Shown in pieces: positions 27,513-36,155 of a DNA stretch of 64,000 bases (positions within the stretch are counted from its first letter, which is position 1; every line of letters begins with the position of its first letter). The position numbers and the translations under genes are program-made. The stretch lies in assembly GCF_028289705.1 (NCBI RefSeq), contig NZ_JANQOI010000010.1, positions 1 through 64,000 on the forward strand. Direction: 5' to 3'. Below the pieces are notes generated by a model. It had not been told where the DNA came from. It ran no database searches and saw only the letters and a program-made list of their open reading frames with translations. Source of the stretch: Pelagibius sp. Lineage in GTDB: Bacteria > Pseudomonadota > Alphaproteobacteria > Kiloniellales > Kiloniellaceae.

Positions 27513-28499
27513 TCAGGACAGCTCCAGCAGGGCCCTGGCGGTGTCGGCATCGATCACCAAGTCGGTGAAGTAACGGCGCTTCAGCAAGGCGTGGAGCACC
27601 GGAACCTTGGTGGCGCCGCCTGAAACCATCACCCGGCGCGGGATCTTGATGAAGTCGCCGGGGGGAAAGCCCAGGACCCGCCGGTTGATGGGGTGATCCA
27701 GGATCTCCGCCTCGGCATCGATGTAGTAGCCGAGGAAGTTGCCGATGGCGCCGGCCTCCGAGACCTCCCGGAACTCCGCGTCCGAGACGAAGCCCATGCG
27801 CCGGATGGTGCTGGAATCCAGGCCGCCGACGCTGACCAGCGCCAGGTCGGCCGCCTGGGTCTTCAGATAGACCTCCCGCATCATCGGTTGCTGCAGGATC
27901 GTGTTGCGGCTGTCCTCGCTGTCGCAGACGATGGGACCGGGCAGGTAGTAGCATTCCGCCTGCAGGCGGGCGGCGAGATCGGTGGTCGCTTCGAAGGCAT
28001 CCACCGAGGAGCGCCGGGTGAGCGAGCCGAGCATGGAGACCACGGCGGCCTCGCGCAGCGGCTTGTCTTCGGTCGCCTGGACCATCGCCTTCAAGGTGAC
28101 GCCCCAGGCGATGCCGATGGTCATCCCGTCCTCGTAGAGCGCACTCAGCGGCGCGGCGGCGGCCCGCCCGATGACCTCCGCAAGCTGGGACTCGTCGGCG
28201 ACATCGCCGATCACCACCTCCACCAAGTCCAGCCCAAAGGTCTCGGCGAGGCGCTGTTCGAGGGCGACGTTCTCCGCCAGCTTGGAGTGGATGGTGACCC
28301 GCACCACGCCGCGCCGCCGGGCTTCCGCCAGCAGGCGGTTCACACGCACGCGGTTGATGCCCAGGGTCTCGGCGATCTCCTGCTGGGTCCGGCCCAGCAT
28401 GTAGTAGTGCCAGCAGATGCGCACCGCGAGCTGCTCCGGCCAGCCTTCGCGATGCCCCTCTTCGCCGAGCCGCGTGATATCGGGATTGGCCCGCACCAT
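27513..28499 (-). CDS. SorC/DeoR-family sugar-binding transcriptional regulator
   Basis: A 328-residue regulator. An N-terminal helix-turn-helix (YYMLGRTQQEIAETLGINRVRVNRLLAEARRRG) precedes a SorC-type sugar-phosphate-binding domain of the phosphosugar isomerase fold (IGIAWGVTLKAMV, VSMLGSLTRRSSVDAFE, ALVSVGGLD, VSGGATKVPVLHALLK). Such proteins bind a phosphorylated pathway intermediate, commonly as inducer. The start at 28499 is chosen for the AAGGA seven bases upstream; longer frames lack support. It is divergent from the ABC transporter and polyol genes and is their likely regulator. Confidence 0.9.
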   Translation of the reverse strand: MVRANPDITRLGEEGHREGWPEQLAVRICWHYYMLGRTQQEIAETLGINRVRVNRLLAEARRRGVVRVTIHSKLAENVALEQRLAETFGLDLVEVVIGDVADESQLAEVIGRAAAAPLSALYEDGMTIGIAWGVTLKAMVQATEDKPLREAAVVSMLGSLTRRSSVDAFEATTDLAARLQAECYYLPGPIVCDSEDSRNTILQQPMMREVYLKTQAADLALVSVGGLDSSTIRRMGFVSDAEFREVSEAGAIGNFLGYYIDAEAEILDHPINRRVLGFPPGDFIKIPRRVMVSGGATKVPVLHALLKRRYFTDLVIDADTARALLELS

Positions 28500-28511
28500 A
28501 AGGACGTCCTT
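28500..28511 (-). promoter_or_regulatory. Palindromic ribosome-binding region of the SorC gene
   Basis: AAGGACGTCCTT, a perfect 12-base palindrome, places the Shine-Dalgarno AAGGA immediately before the SorC ATG. It decides the start choice. The self-complementary half could mask the ribosome-binding site, but such a short hairpin would be weak. Confidence 0.45.
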
Positions 28512-28528
28512 ATCTGCCCGTCCTTTGA

Positions 28529-28554
28529 GCAATACCATGAACAAATGATATTGC
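28529..28554. promoter_or_regulatory. Candidate operator in the SorC/ABC divergent region
   Basis: GCAATA and TATTGC form a perfect 6-base inverted repeat with 14 bases between the arms, about two helical turns from edge to edge. It lies in the AT-rich part of the region between the regulator and the first transporter gene. The assignment to the SorC protein is inference from position. Confidence 0.35.
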
Positions 28555-28755
28555 ACGGAAAAAAATGTTATGCGACCCTGATCTCAACGACAAAAGCAAG
28601 CGGGCGGCGGCGCAATCCTGCCGGACCGAAGTTCGGTGCAGAGGCTTGGCACCGTGATTGGGGAGGGTCCTGGTGAATTCGGGACAAAGGCGCGCGCGAA
28701 CGGCTGTTTCGCCGGGCGAGCCACAAAGAACCGAGCAAAGACCGGCGAGGTCCGC

Positions 28756-29649
28756 ATGGTGACGCGGGCACTCCGGGCGCCGCGCTTCATGGTGTCCGAC
28801 CACCCTCTGCCCTGGCTGCTACCGCTGATCGTCATCCTGGTGGTCTTCGCGGTCTACCCCCTCTTCTACAATATCTACCTCTCCTTCCACGAGTTCGCGC
28901 CGCGCAAGCGAGAGATCGTTCCCGTCGGCTTCGACAACTGGGCGCAGCTTTTCGCCGATCCACGCATGTGGAGCGCGTTCTACGTCACGCTGTTCTATAC
29001 GGGCGTCTGCCTGACCATTCAGCTTGTCCTCGGCATGGCCATCGCCCTGCTCATCGATTCCGACGATCCGGGCTTCGGTTTCCTGCGCGGGCTGCTGACC
29101 CTCACCCTGGTCATCCCGCCGGCGATCACCGGAATGATGTTCCTGCTGATGCAGGACGCACAGTTCGGCCTCATCACCTGGATGCTGCAGTCCCTGGGCA
29201 TACTCACCCAGGCCACGCCCATTCTGGCAACGCCGTCACTGGCGCTCTGGGGCGTCATCCTGGCAGACGTCTGGCAGTGGACGCCCTTTATGGTGCTGAT
29301 CTTCGTCGCCGGTCTGCGCTCCCTGCCCCGCGACCCCTTCGAGTCCGCGATGATCGACGGCGCCAATTCCTGGCAGATCTTTCGCCGCATCACCCTGCCG
29401 ATGATGGGCAAGGTCATCGCCATCGCCGTGCTGATCCGCGGCATCGATCTGTTCCGCATGTTCGACTACGTCTTCGTCATGACCTCGGGCGGTCCCGGCA
29501 CTTCGACCTATACCCTCAGTCTCTATGCCTGGCAGCAGACCTTCAGCTTCATCAAGTGGGGCTATGGCGCCACCCTCAGCCTCTTTGCGCTGATCGTCAT
29601 TTTGGTGGCCGCCAACCTCTTCGTCGCGATCTTCAAGGTGCGGTGGTAG
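28756..29649 (+). CDS. Sugar ABC transporter permease (MalF/UgpA type)
   Basis: A 297-residue inner-membrane permease of the CUT1 carbohydrate family with six predicted membrane segments. The EAA-like cytoplasmic loop reads FESAMIDGANSWQIFRRITLPMM, matching the conserved EAA-x3-G-x9-I-x-LP motif. The ATG at 28756, with GGCGAGG upstream, is chosen; a longer frame from 28636 would add 40 unconserved residues. It is the first gene of the operon divergent from the SorC regulator and pairs with the next permease, the Tat-exported binding protein and the UgpC-like ATPase. Confidence 0.9.
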   Translation: MVTRALRAPRFMVSDHPLPWLLPLIVILVVFAVYPLFYNIYLSFHEFAPRKREIVPVGFDNWAQLFADPRMWSAFYVTLFYTGVCLTIQLVLGMAIALLIDSDDPGFGFLRGLLTLTLVIPPAITGMMFLLMQDAQFGLITWMLQSLGILTQATPILATPSLALWGVILADVWQWTPFMVLIFVAGLRSLPRDPFESAMIDGANSWQIFRRITLPMMGKVIAIAVLIRGIDLFRMFDYVFVMTSGGPGTSTYTLSLYAWQQTFSFIKWGYGATLSLFALIVILVAANLFVAIFKVRW

Positions 29650-29652
29650 GCC

Positions 29653-30528
29653 ATGGTCCTCAGCCGCACTCAACGACTGCTGCGCGCCTTCGCCGCCTGG
29701 GCGGTGGTCATGCTGTTCGTCTTCCCGATCTACTACTGGGTCACGCTGTCCATCAAGCTGGACCGGGAGATCTTCTCCATCCCGCCCAAGGTCTTTTCCT
29801 TCGAGACCAGCGCCAAGTCCTACGAGGAGGTCTTCGGGATTTCCCTGGGCTTCGAAGAGGGGTTGGCGGTGCTGCCGGGCGGCGGCGACTTCTACATGAC
29901 CCCGCGGCTCTGGGACTCCATCGTCATCGCGGTCTGCTCGACGGTTCTGGCCATCGTCATCGCCACCCTGGCGGCCTACGCGCTCTCACGCATGCGCTTT
30001 CGCGGCCAGCACCACTTCGTGTTCTGGATCCTTTCGACAAGGATGATGCCGCCGGTAGCCGTGGCCATTCCCATGTTCTTCATCTATCGCGATTTCGGAC
30101 TGCTGGACACCTACCAGGGGGTGATCCTGATCCATGCCCTGATGAACATGCCGCTGGCGGTGCTCTTGCTGAAGAGCTTCTTCGACGACATTCCCAAGGA
30201 GATTGACGAAGCCGCGCTGATCGACGGCGCCTCGCGCTTTCTGATCTTCAGGAAGCTTGTGCTGCCCATGGCGGTCGGCGGGATCGCAGCCACCGCGGTG
30301 CTCTGCTTCATCTTCTCCTGGACGGAGTTTCTTTTCGTCCTGACCTTGACCCAGACGGGGCTGAAAACGGTGCCGGTGGTCTCCTCGACCTTCGTCACGT
30401 CGACGGGCACCGCCTGGGGCAATATGGCCGCGCTGGGCACGGCAGCGATCCTGCCGGCCTTCGTCTTCATCCTGCTCGTGCAGAAAAACCTCGTGCGCGG
30501 GCTCACACTTGGATCGGTGAAACAGTGA
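29653..30528 (+). CDS. Sugar ABC transporter permease (MalG/UgpE type)
   Basis: A 291-residue inner-membrane permease, the second CUT1 subunit. Six membrane segments are predicted, and the EAA loop DEAALIDGASRFLIFRKLVLPM contacts the ATPase. It starts 3 bases after the upstream permease stop codon. Between segments 1 and 2 there is a periplasmic stretch of about 70 residues (through FGISLGFEEGLAVLPGG), somewhat longer than usual for MalG-like proteins. Confidence 0.9.
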   Translation: MVLSRTQRLLRAFAAWAVVMLFVFPIYYWVTLSIKLDREIFSIPPKVFSFETSAKSYEEVFGISLGFEEGLAVLPGGGDFYMTPRLWDSIVIAVCSTVLAIVIATLAAYALSRMRFRGQHHFVFWILSTRMMPPVAVAIPMFFIYRDFGLLDTYQGVILIHALMNMPLAVLLLKSFFDDIPKEIDEAALIDGASRFLIFRKLVLPMAVGGIAATAVLCFIFSWTEFLFVLTLTQTGLKTVPVVSSTFVTSTGTAWGNMAALGTAAILPAFVFILLVQKNLVRGLTLGSVKQ

Positions 30529-30569
30529 GGCGGACCGCGATGTGCCACCGCCGTCCGCGATCTGAAAAG

Positions 30570-30585
30570 GGGCCCGGCCGGGCCC
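30570..30585. other. GC palindrome upstream of the binding-protein gene
   Basis: GGGCCCGGCCGGGCCC, a perfect 16-base palindrome, lies between the second permease gene and the binding-protein gene, just before a strong GAGGGAGGA ribosome-binding site. It could fold into an mRNA hairpin that protects the binding-protein segment, as happens in other ABC operons; no T-run follows. Confidence 0.4.
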
Positions 30586-30606
30586 GACAATGAGGGAGGA
30601 AACGCA

Positions 30607-32115
30607 ATGAGAGAGTCTGATCGGAAATTGTACCTTGCCTCGATCACGGACCGTTACGTCCGGGGTGAGGTGTCGCGGCGCCGTTTCCTGCGCGCCGCGG
30701 GCAAGCTGGGGCTCGGCGCCGGGGCGCTGGGCCTGTCCACCACCATGCCCTTCGGGTTCCGGCGCGGAAACTTCAACAGCGCCCTGGCTGCCGACATCGT
30801 CCCAGACGCCGAGATGATGGCCTGGCTGAAGGACGTGGCGAAGCCCTTTGCCGGGCAGACCATCCGTCTGGCAACGGAATCGACGCCGCCGTCCAACGCC
30901 ATCAACGAGCACCTGAAGCCGTTCTTCGAAGAGGCCACCGGCATCAATGTCGAGATCGAGGTCTTGCCGCTGGAGCAGGTGCTGCAGAAGCTGACCCTGG
31001 ACGTCGCCTCGGGCCTCGGCACCTACGACCTCTACTATCTCGACCAGAGTTGGATGGCCAGCTTCTCGGGCGACGTCATCGACCCGCGCGAGAAGTATGC
31101 CGCCAACAGCGCCCTGGCGATGCCGAACTACAACTTCGACGACTTCCTGGGCCCGCTGGTCGACGGCATCTCCATGTACGAAGACATCATGGTCGGCGTG
31201 CCTTACGACATTCCGATCTTCATCTACATGTACCGCAAGGACATCTACGACGAGTTGGGCCTCAAGGTGGCCACGACCCTGGACGAGTTCCTGGCCAATG
31301 CACAGGCGATCCAGAAGGCCAAGGGCCCGGCGATCTACGGCACCACCGGGCAGATGAAGTCCGGCCACTACAGCCTGGAATGCGACTGGACGGCCTGGCT
31401 CTGGGGCCACGGCGGCTCCATCTTCGGGCCGGACCGCAAGTTCTCCGGCAACGACGATGCCGGCCTCGCCGCCATGGACTACTGGGTGAAGCTGAAGGAG
31501 AACATGCCCCCGGGTGTGACCTCCTGGACTTGGGACGGCCAGGGCCAGTCCGTCGGCCAGGGCATCGCCGGCCAGGTGCTGAGTTGGGGTGAGTTCTTCC
31601 CCTCTTGGGACAATCCGGATGCCTCACAGGTCTCCGGCCTCATGGAAGCCGCCATTCCGCCGGCGCCCAAGGCGCTTCGAACCGTGAAGGAAACCGGCTT
31701 CGGTGAGATCCCGGGCGTCGGCCACCAGGGCGGGTCTTCGCTGGCCGTTTCCAAGTATTCCAAGAGCGAGGACGCCGCCTGGCTCTTCGCCCAGTGGGCG
31801 ACCTCGGCGGATACCCAGGTCTTCATCACCACCCTGGGCGGCGGTACCGGGCCGACGCGTACCAGCGTCTACGACGATGCCCGCGTGAAGGCCAACGCCA
31901 AGCACGGCATCCCGGGCACCACCCGCCACCTGGACGTGGTGCGCGAGACCATCGACAACTACATGGGCTCCGAGCCGGACCTGCCGGAATGGGCAGAGCT
32001 TTCCAACGACACTATCCCTGTTGAACTTGGCCGCTTCTTTGCCGGGGAGTACGACAGCCCGAAGGCAGCGATGGATTCCATTGCCGAGAAGGTCGATAAG
32101 ATCGTTTCGGGTTGA
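30607..32115 (+). CDS. Tat-exported sugar ABC transporter substrate-binding protein
   Basis: A 502-residue periplasmic binding protein of the CUT1 type. The N-terminus contains a twin-arginine signal (SRRRFLRAAGKLGLGAGALGLS, RR at about residues 22-23) and a cleavage region around NSALAADI. The mature part shows the SBP-1 fold: TIRLATESTPPSNAI, GTYDLYYLDQSWM, VPYDIPIFIYMYRKD, and a late WLFAQWATS block. GAGGGAGGA precedes the ATG at the usual distance. The Tat route implies folding in the cytoplasm before export. A strong terminator-like hairpin after the gene should let it be made in excess over the downstream genes. Confidence 0.92.
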   Translation: MRESDRKLYLASITDRYVRGEVSRRRFLRAAGKLGLGAGALGLSTTMPFGFRRGNFNSALAADIVPDAEMMAWLKDVAKPFAGQTIRLATESTPPSNAINEHLKPFFEEATGINVEIEVLPLEQVLQKLTLDVASGLGTYDLYYLDQSWMASFSGDVIDPREKYAANSALAMPNYNFDDFLGPLVDGISMYEDIMVGVPYDIPIFIYMYRKDIYDELGLKVATTLDEFLANAQAIQKAKGPAIYGTTGQMKSGHYSLECDWTAWLWGHGGSIFGPDRKFSGNDDAGLAAMDYWVKLKENMPPGVTSWTWDGQGQSVGQGIAGQVLSWGEFFPSWDNPDASQVSGLMEAAIPPAPKALRTVKETGFGEIPGVGHQGGSSLAVSKYSKSEDAAWLFAQWATSADTQVFITTLGGGTGPTRTSVYDDARVKANAKHGIPGTTRHLDVVRETIDNYMGSEPDLPEWAELSNDTIPVELGRFFAGEYDSPKAAMDSIAEKVDKIVSG

Positions 32116-32128
32116 GGTAGGGTGCGGC

Positions 32129-32166
32129 GGTGGGCCGCGGGGTTCCGCGGTCCACCCCCTTTTTTT
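32129..32166 (+). terminator. Intrinsic terminator/attenuator after the binding-protein gene
   Basis: GGTGGGCCGCGG and CCGCGGTCCACC form a 12-base-pair stem with one G-U pair and a GGTT loop, followed by CCC and seven T's. This is the strongest intrinsic terminator seen in the operon, yet kinase and dehydrogenase genes continue 33 bases later, so it probably allows partial read-through. Confidence 0.85.
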
Positions 32167-32198
32167 GGCCATTCAGCAGGCGGGTCTAGCAAGGCGTC

Positions 32199-33731
32199 AT
32201 GGTATCTGCGCGCGATCTTGTCGTGGGGATCGATTCCTCGACCCAGAGCACCAAGGCAATCGCCTGGACTCGGGAGGGCCGGGCCGAGGCCGAGGGGCGC
32301 GCACCGCTCAGCCTGTCGAACCCAAAATTGTTTCATTTCGAACAGGAGCCGGAGGACTGGTGGCGCGCCTGCGTGACCGCCCTCAAGGAATTGTTTTCCC
32401 AGGTCGACGCCGGGCGCGTGGCGGCCCTGGCCATTTCCAACCAGCGCGAGACCGTGGCCTTTCTGGATGATACTGGGCGGTCGATCCGCCCGGCCATCGT
32501 CTGGCTCGACGAACGCGCGCGCCAGGAAGTCGAGGATCTGAGTGCCGAACTTGGCGCGGAGACGATCCACCGCATCACCGGCCGCTACCCCGATATCACG
32601 CCCTGCGTCTACAGCTATCTCTGGATGAAGCGCCACGAGGCGGAGAGCTTCGCGCGGACCGCCTGTTTCGCCGATGTTCAGACCTTTCTGGTGCATCGCC
32701 TCTGCGGCCAGCTCAAGACCGGCTGGATCTCCGCCGACCCCATGGGGCTTTTCGACCTGCAACGCAAGCAATGGTCCGAGGAGATCCTGGCGGCGCTTGG
32801 GCTCGATGTGGCGCAGATGCCCAGGGTCTACCCGCCGGGAGACTGCCTGGGCGAGGTCAGCGGCGAGGCCGCCGCCGCGACGGGGCTGCGCGCCGGTACC
32901 CCGATCTTCGCTGCGGGGGGCGATGGGCAGCTTGCGGGCCTGGGCACCAACTGCACCGCTTCTGACCGGGCCTACATCAACCTCGGGACCGCTGTGGTCT
33001 CCGGCGTCTGGTTGCCGGTCTATGCCTACGACCGGGCCTGGCGGACCGAGATCGCCGCCCAGGGTGAGGGCTATATCCTGGAAAACTGCCTGCGCTCCGG
33101 CGCCTTTCTGATCAACTGGTTCGTCGACCAGTTCACGCCCGGCGGCCGCGAGGATCCGGCAATCTTCAAATGCCTTGAGGAGGCGGCGAACGCCGTTCCC
33201 CGTGGTTCGGAGGGTCTGATGGCTCTGCCCTACTGGTCCGGCGTCATGGACCCCCACTGGGATTCGGCGGCCCGTGGCTGCCTGATCGGCTTCGGCGGCG
33301 GTCACGGCCCGGCCCATGTCTACCGCGCCCTGATCGAGGGGATGACCCTGGATCAGGTGATGCGCGGCGAGTTGCTGGAGCGCAACGCCGGTCTGGAGAT
33401 CAAGGAGTACCTGGCCATCGGCGGCGGGGCGGCGAGCCCACTCTGGCGCCAGATGCTGGCCGACGCCTCCGGCAAGGCGGTGCTGATTTCCGACACCGTT
33501 GAGGCCTCGGCCCTGGGCGCCGGGATGATCGCCGCCCATGGCGCCGGCTGGTACGGCTCCATCGTCGAGGCGGCTGAGGCCATGGCCGGCGCCACGACGG
33601 CGGTGCAGCCCGATCCGGCGACCTGGGAGGACTATCGCGAATTGCTCGAGATCTACCGCGGGCTCTATGACGCCACCGCCGCGACCAGCCGCAAGCTCGT
33701 CGCCTTCGCATCCAAGAGGACTGAGGCATGA
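32199..33731 (+). CDS. FGGY-family carbohydrate/polyol kinase 1 (xylulokinase-like)
   Basis: A 510-residue cytoplasmic kinase of normal FGGY length. The phosphate-1 motif GIDSSTQSTKAIAW lies near the N-terminus (residues 8-21); a FAAGGDGQLAGLGTNC block, INLGTAVVSGVW (phosphate-2) and the C-terminal AIGGGAASPLWRQMLADASGKAV (adenosine motif) are present. Family members phosphorylate xylulose, glycerol, erythritol, ribitol and related compounds. Located between the importer and two dehydrogenases, it should phosphorylate the imported polyol or its ketose. Its stop codon overlaps the next start (ATGA). Confidence 0.88.
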   Translation: MVSARDLVVGIDSSTQSTKAIAWTREGRAEAEGRAPLSLSNPKLFHFEQEPEDWWRACVTALKELFSQVDAGRVAALAISNQRETVAFLDDTGRSIRPAIVWLDERARQEVEDLSAELGAETIHRITGRYPDITPCVYSYLWMKRHEAESFARTACFADVQTFLVHRLCGQLKTGWISADPMGLFDLQRKQWSEEILAALGLDVAQMPRVYPPGDCLGEVSGEAAAATGLRAGTPIFAAGGDGQLAGLGTNCTASDRAYINLGTAVVSGVWLPVYAYDRAWRTEIAAQGEGYILENCLRSGAFLINWFVDQFTPGGREDPAIFKCLEEAANAVPRGSEGLMALPYWSGVMDPHWDSAARGCLIGFGGGHGPAHVYRALIEGMTLDQVMRGELLERNAGLEIKEYLAIGGGAASPLWRQMLADASGKAVLISDTVEASALGAGMIAAHGAGWYGSIVEAAEAMAGATTAVQPDPATWEDYRELLEIYRGLYDATAATSRKLVAFASKRTEA

Positions 33732-35059
33732 CGACGAGCTATTCGGCAACAGCGGTATCCTATGGCGGGGTCATCGACCAGTTGGTCGCCGGGGAGTGGA
33801 TCGACCCGACCACCAAGGCCCCCCTGCGCCTGCCCATCGAGTCCATCGTGATCGAATCCACCCTCGACGGGCATGAGGCCGATCTGATCGGGCGCCTGCA
33901 TCCCGAACGCTCCCTGCTGGTGGTCTGCGACGAGAACACCCGCGACGTTCTCGGCGCCCGGATCTTCCAGGCCCTGAAGGCGCTGGGCACCGTCGACGAG
34001 TTCATCTGGAAGCAGCCGCGCTGCAGCGAGGAGGGCGTGGCCGAGCTGATGGTGGAGACCCGGGGTTATGAGGCGCTGATCGCCGTCGGCTCCGGCACCG
34101 TGAGCGACAGCGTGAAGTACGCAACCTTTCAGGACGGGCGCGAGTATTCCGTCTTTCCGACCTCGCCGATGAACGCCTACACGACGCCGACGGCTTCGGT
34201 GGCCTCCTCGGGGCTCAAGAAGTCGATCACCTGCCATTCCGCGCGCGGGGTGTTTTTCGACCTGGAAGTGATGGCCGGCTGTCCGCAGCGCCTGGTGCGC
34301 GCGGCCTTCGCCGATGTCATCTGCCGCACCACGGCCCAGGTCGACTGGCTGATGTCGCACATGCTGTTCGACACCACCTACAGCCGCTCCCCCTATATCC
34401 TGCTGGCCTATGACGAAGACGGCCTGCTGGACCATGCCGCGGATCTGACGTCCGGCAACATCGAGTCGCTGGCGATGTTAACCCGGATCTCCACGATCAT
34501 GGGCCTGGGGACGATCTTTACCGGCACCACACATTCCGGCAGCATGGCGGAGCATATGATCTCCCATTGTATCGACATGTTTGCCGGTCAGGCCCACCCG
34601 GGCACCTCTCATGGGGAACAGGTGGGGGTGACGACGCTTACCCTTTCGGCCCTGCAAAACCAGATCCTCGGGTCCGACAGCCCGCCGGAGATCTGCCCGA
34701 CGGTCATTCCCCATGAGCGGCTGGCCCAACGCTACGGCCCGGAGGTTGCCGCGATGATGGCGGAACAGGCCGGCAAGAAGGCTATCGACGGCGCCACCGC
34801 CGACCGGCTGAATGCGCGTTTCGCCGAGGATTGGGAGGGCTTCGCTGCCCCCCTGCGCGCCGTGATGCTGCCCTTCGAGCGCCTGCAGGCGGCGATGACG
34901 GCCGCCGGCTGTCAGCAGACCGCCGCTGACCTGGGCCTCGATCCGGGCTTCTACCGTCAGATCGTCAGCGACGGCCGCTTTACGCGGGACCGCTTCACCG
35001 CCCTCGATCTCGCGGACGACAGCGGCCGGCTCGACGCTTTCGTCGCCGGCCACTGCTGA
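33728..35059 (+). CDS. sn-glycerol-1-phosphate dehydrogenase-like (EgsA/AraM family) enzyme
   Basis: A 443-residue NAD(P)-dependent, metal-containing dehydrogenase of the iron-alcohol-dehydrogenase superfamily. The nucleotide motif IAVGSGTVSDSVKYA and the FPTSPMNAYTTPTASV block match the glycerol-1-phosphate dehydrogenase/AraM group. Metal ligands are probably supplied by the ADVICRTTAQ Asp and by His residues in THSGSMAEH and HPGTSHGEQVG. In bacteria AraM-type enzymes reduce dihydroxyacetone phosphate to G1P; here, between sugar kinases, the likely substrate is another polyol phosphate with the same configuration. Start overlaps the kinase stop codon. Confidence 0.82.
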   Translation: MTTSYSATAVSYGGVIDQLVAGEWIDPTTKAPLRLPIESIVIESTLDGHEADLIGRLHPERSLLVVCDENTRDVLGARIFQALKALGTVDEFIWKQPRCSEEGVAELMVETRGYEALIAVGSGTVSDSVKYATFQDGREYSVFPTSPMNAYTTPTASVASSGLKKSITCHSARGVFFDLEVMAGCPQRLVRAAFADVICRTTAQVDWLMSHMLFDTTYSRSPYILLAYDEDGLLDHAADLTSGNIESLAMLTRISTIMGLGTIFTGTTHSGSMAEHMISHCIDMFAGQAHPGTSHGEQVGVTTLTLSALQNQILGSDSPPEICPTVIPHERLAQRYGPEVAAMMAEQAGKKAIDGATADRLNARFAEDWEGFAAPLRAVMLPFERLQAAMTAAGCQQTAADLGLDPGFYRQIVSDGRFTRDRFTALDLADDSGRLDAFVAGHC

Positions 35060-35087
35060 ACCGTACCGGGACTTCGAAAGACGGCAG

Positions 35088-36155
35088 ATGGCATCGGTCG
35101 AATACGAGAACGTCGGGAAGAGCTTCGGCGCGGTGCGCGTGATGGCCGACATCTCCTTCACCATCAGCGATCAGAAGTTCGTGGTCCTGCTGGGTCCCTC
35201 CGGCTGCGGCAAGACCACGCTGCTGCGCATGACCGCCGGCCTGGAGACTATTGTCGAAGGGGAAATCCGTATCGGCGGCGAACGGATGAACGAGGTCCAT
35301 CCGCGCAACCGCGACATCGCCATGGTGTTTCAGAACTACGCCCTCTATCCGACCCTGAAGGTCTACGACAACATTGCCTTTTCTCTCCAGGTGCGCGGCC
35401 ACTCGAAAGACGAGATCAAGCAGCAGGTGGCCTGGGCGGCGGAGCTGCTGAACCTCACGCCCTATCTGGGGCGCTACCCTAAGGAACTCTCCGGTGGCCA
35501 GCGCCAGCGCGTGGCCATGGGCCGCGCCCTGGTGCGGCATCCCCAGGTTTTCCTCTTCGACGAGCCGCTATCGAACCTGGATGCCAAGCTGCGCGGCCAG
35601 ATGCGCTATGAGATCCGCCGGCTGCACGACCGCCTGCAGACCACGACGATCTATGTGACCCACGACCAGATCGAGGCCATGACCATGGCCGACGAGATCG
35701 TCGTCATGCGCGACGGCAATATCGAACAGCTCGGCACGCCGGAGGAAATCTACGACCGGCCGGCCAACTGCTTCGTGGCCGACTTCATCGGCTCGCCATC
35801 GATCAATTTCCTGCATGGTGAGGTCCAGGGCGATGGCGGGGCGCCGGTGTTCCGCGCGGCTGGCATGACCCTGCCCCTGCCCCAGCACAGCGCCGCCGCG
35901 CCGGGTCAGGCGGTGATCTGCGGCGTGCGGCCGGTCGATCTCTCGGTGAGTGCCGACGGACCGGTGAAGGCCGAAGTCATTCTGGTGGAGAGTACCGGTG
36001 CGGAATCGCACCTGCTGCTCAGCCTCGACGGCCATGAGATCCGCGCCGTCTCCCAAGGGCGGGTCAAAGCCCGGCCCGGCGAGGTCTGCGGCCTCAGCAT
36101 CGATCCCGCGACCCTGCATTTCTTCGACGCGGCGAGCGAGCGGCGGATCGATTGA
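35088..36155 (+). CDS. UgpC/MalK-like sugar ABC transporter ATPase
   Basis: A 355-residue ATPase of the CUT1 type. Walker A GPSGCGKTT (about 36-44), Q-loop QNYALYP, signature LSGGQRQR, Walker B VFLFDEPLSNLD and switch His in YVTHDQIEAMT are all present. The C-terminal third is a TOBE/MOP-type regulatory domain (VICGVRPVDLSVS). It should energise the two permeases encoded upstream, from which it is separated by three genes. Its stop codon overlaps the start of the next gene. Confidence 0.92.
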   Translation: MASVEYENVGKSFGAVRVMADISFTISDQKFVVLLGPSGCGKTTLLRMTAGLETIVEGEIRIGGERMNEVHPRNRDIAMVFQNYALYPTLKVYDNIAFSLQVRGHSKDEIKQQVAWAAELLNLTPYLGRYPKELSGGQRQRVAMGRALVRHPQVFLFDEPLSNLDAKLRGQMRYEIRRLHDRLQTTTIYVTHDQIEAMTMADEIVVMRDGNIEQLGTPEEIYDRPANCFVADFIGSPSINFLHGEVQGDGGAPVFRAAGMTLPLPQHSAAAPGQAVICGVRPVDLSVSADGPVKAEVILVESTGAESHLLLSLDGHEIRAVSQGRVKARPGEVCGLSIDPATLHFFDAASERRID

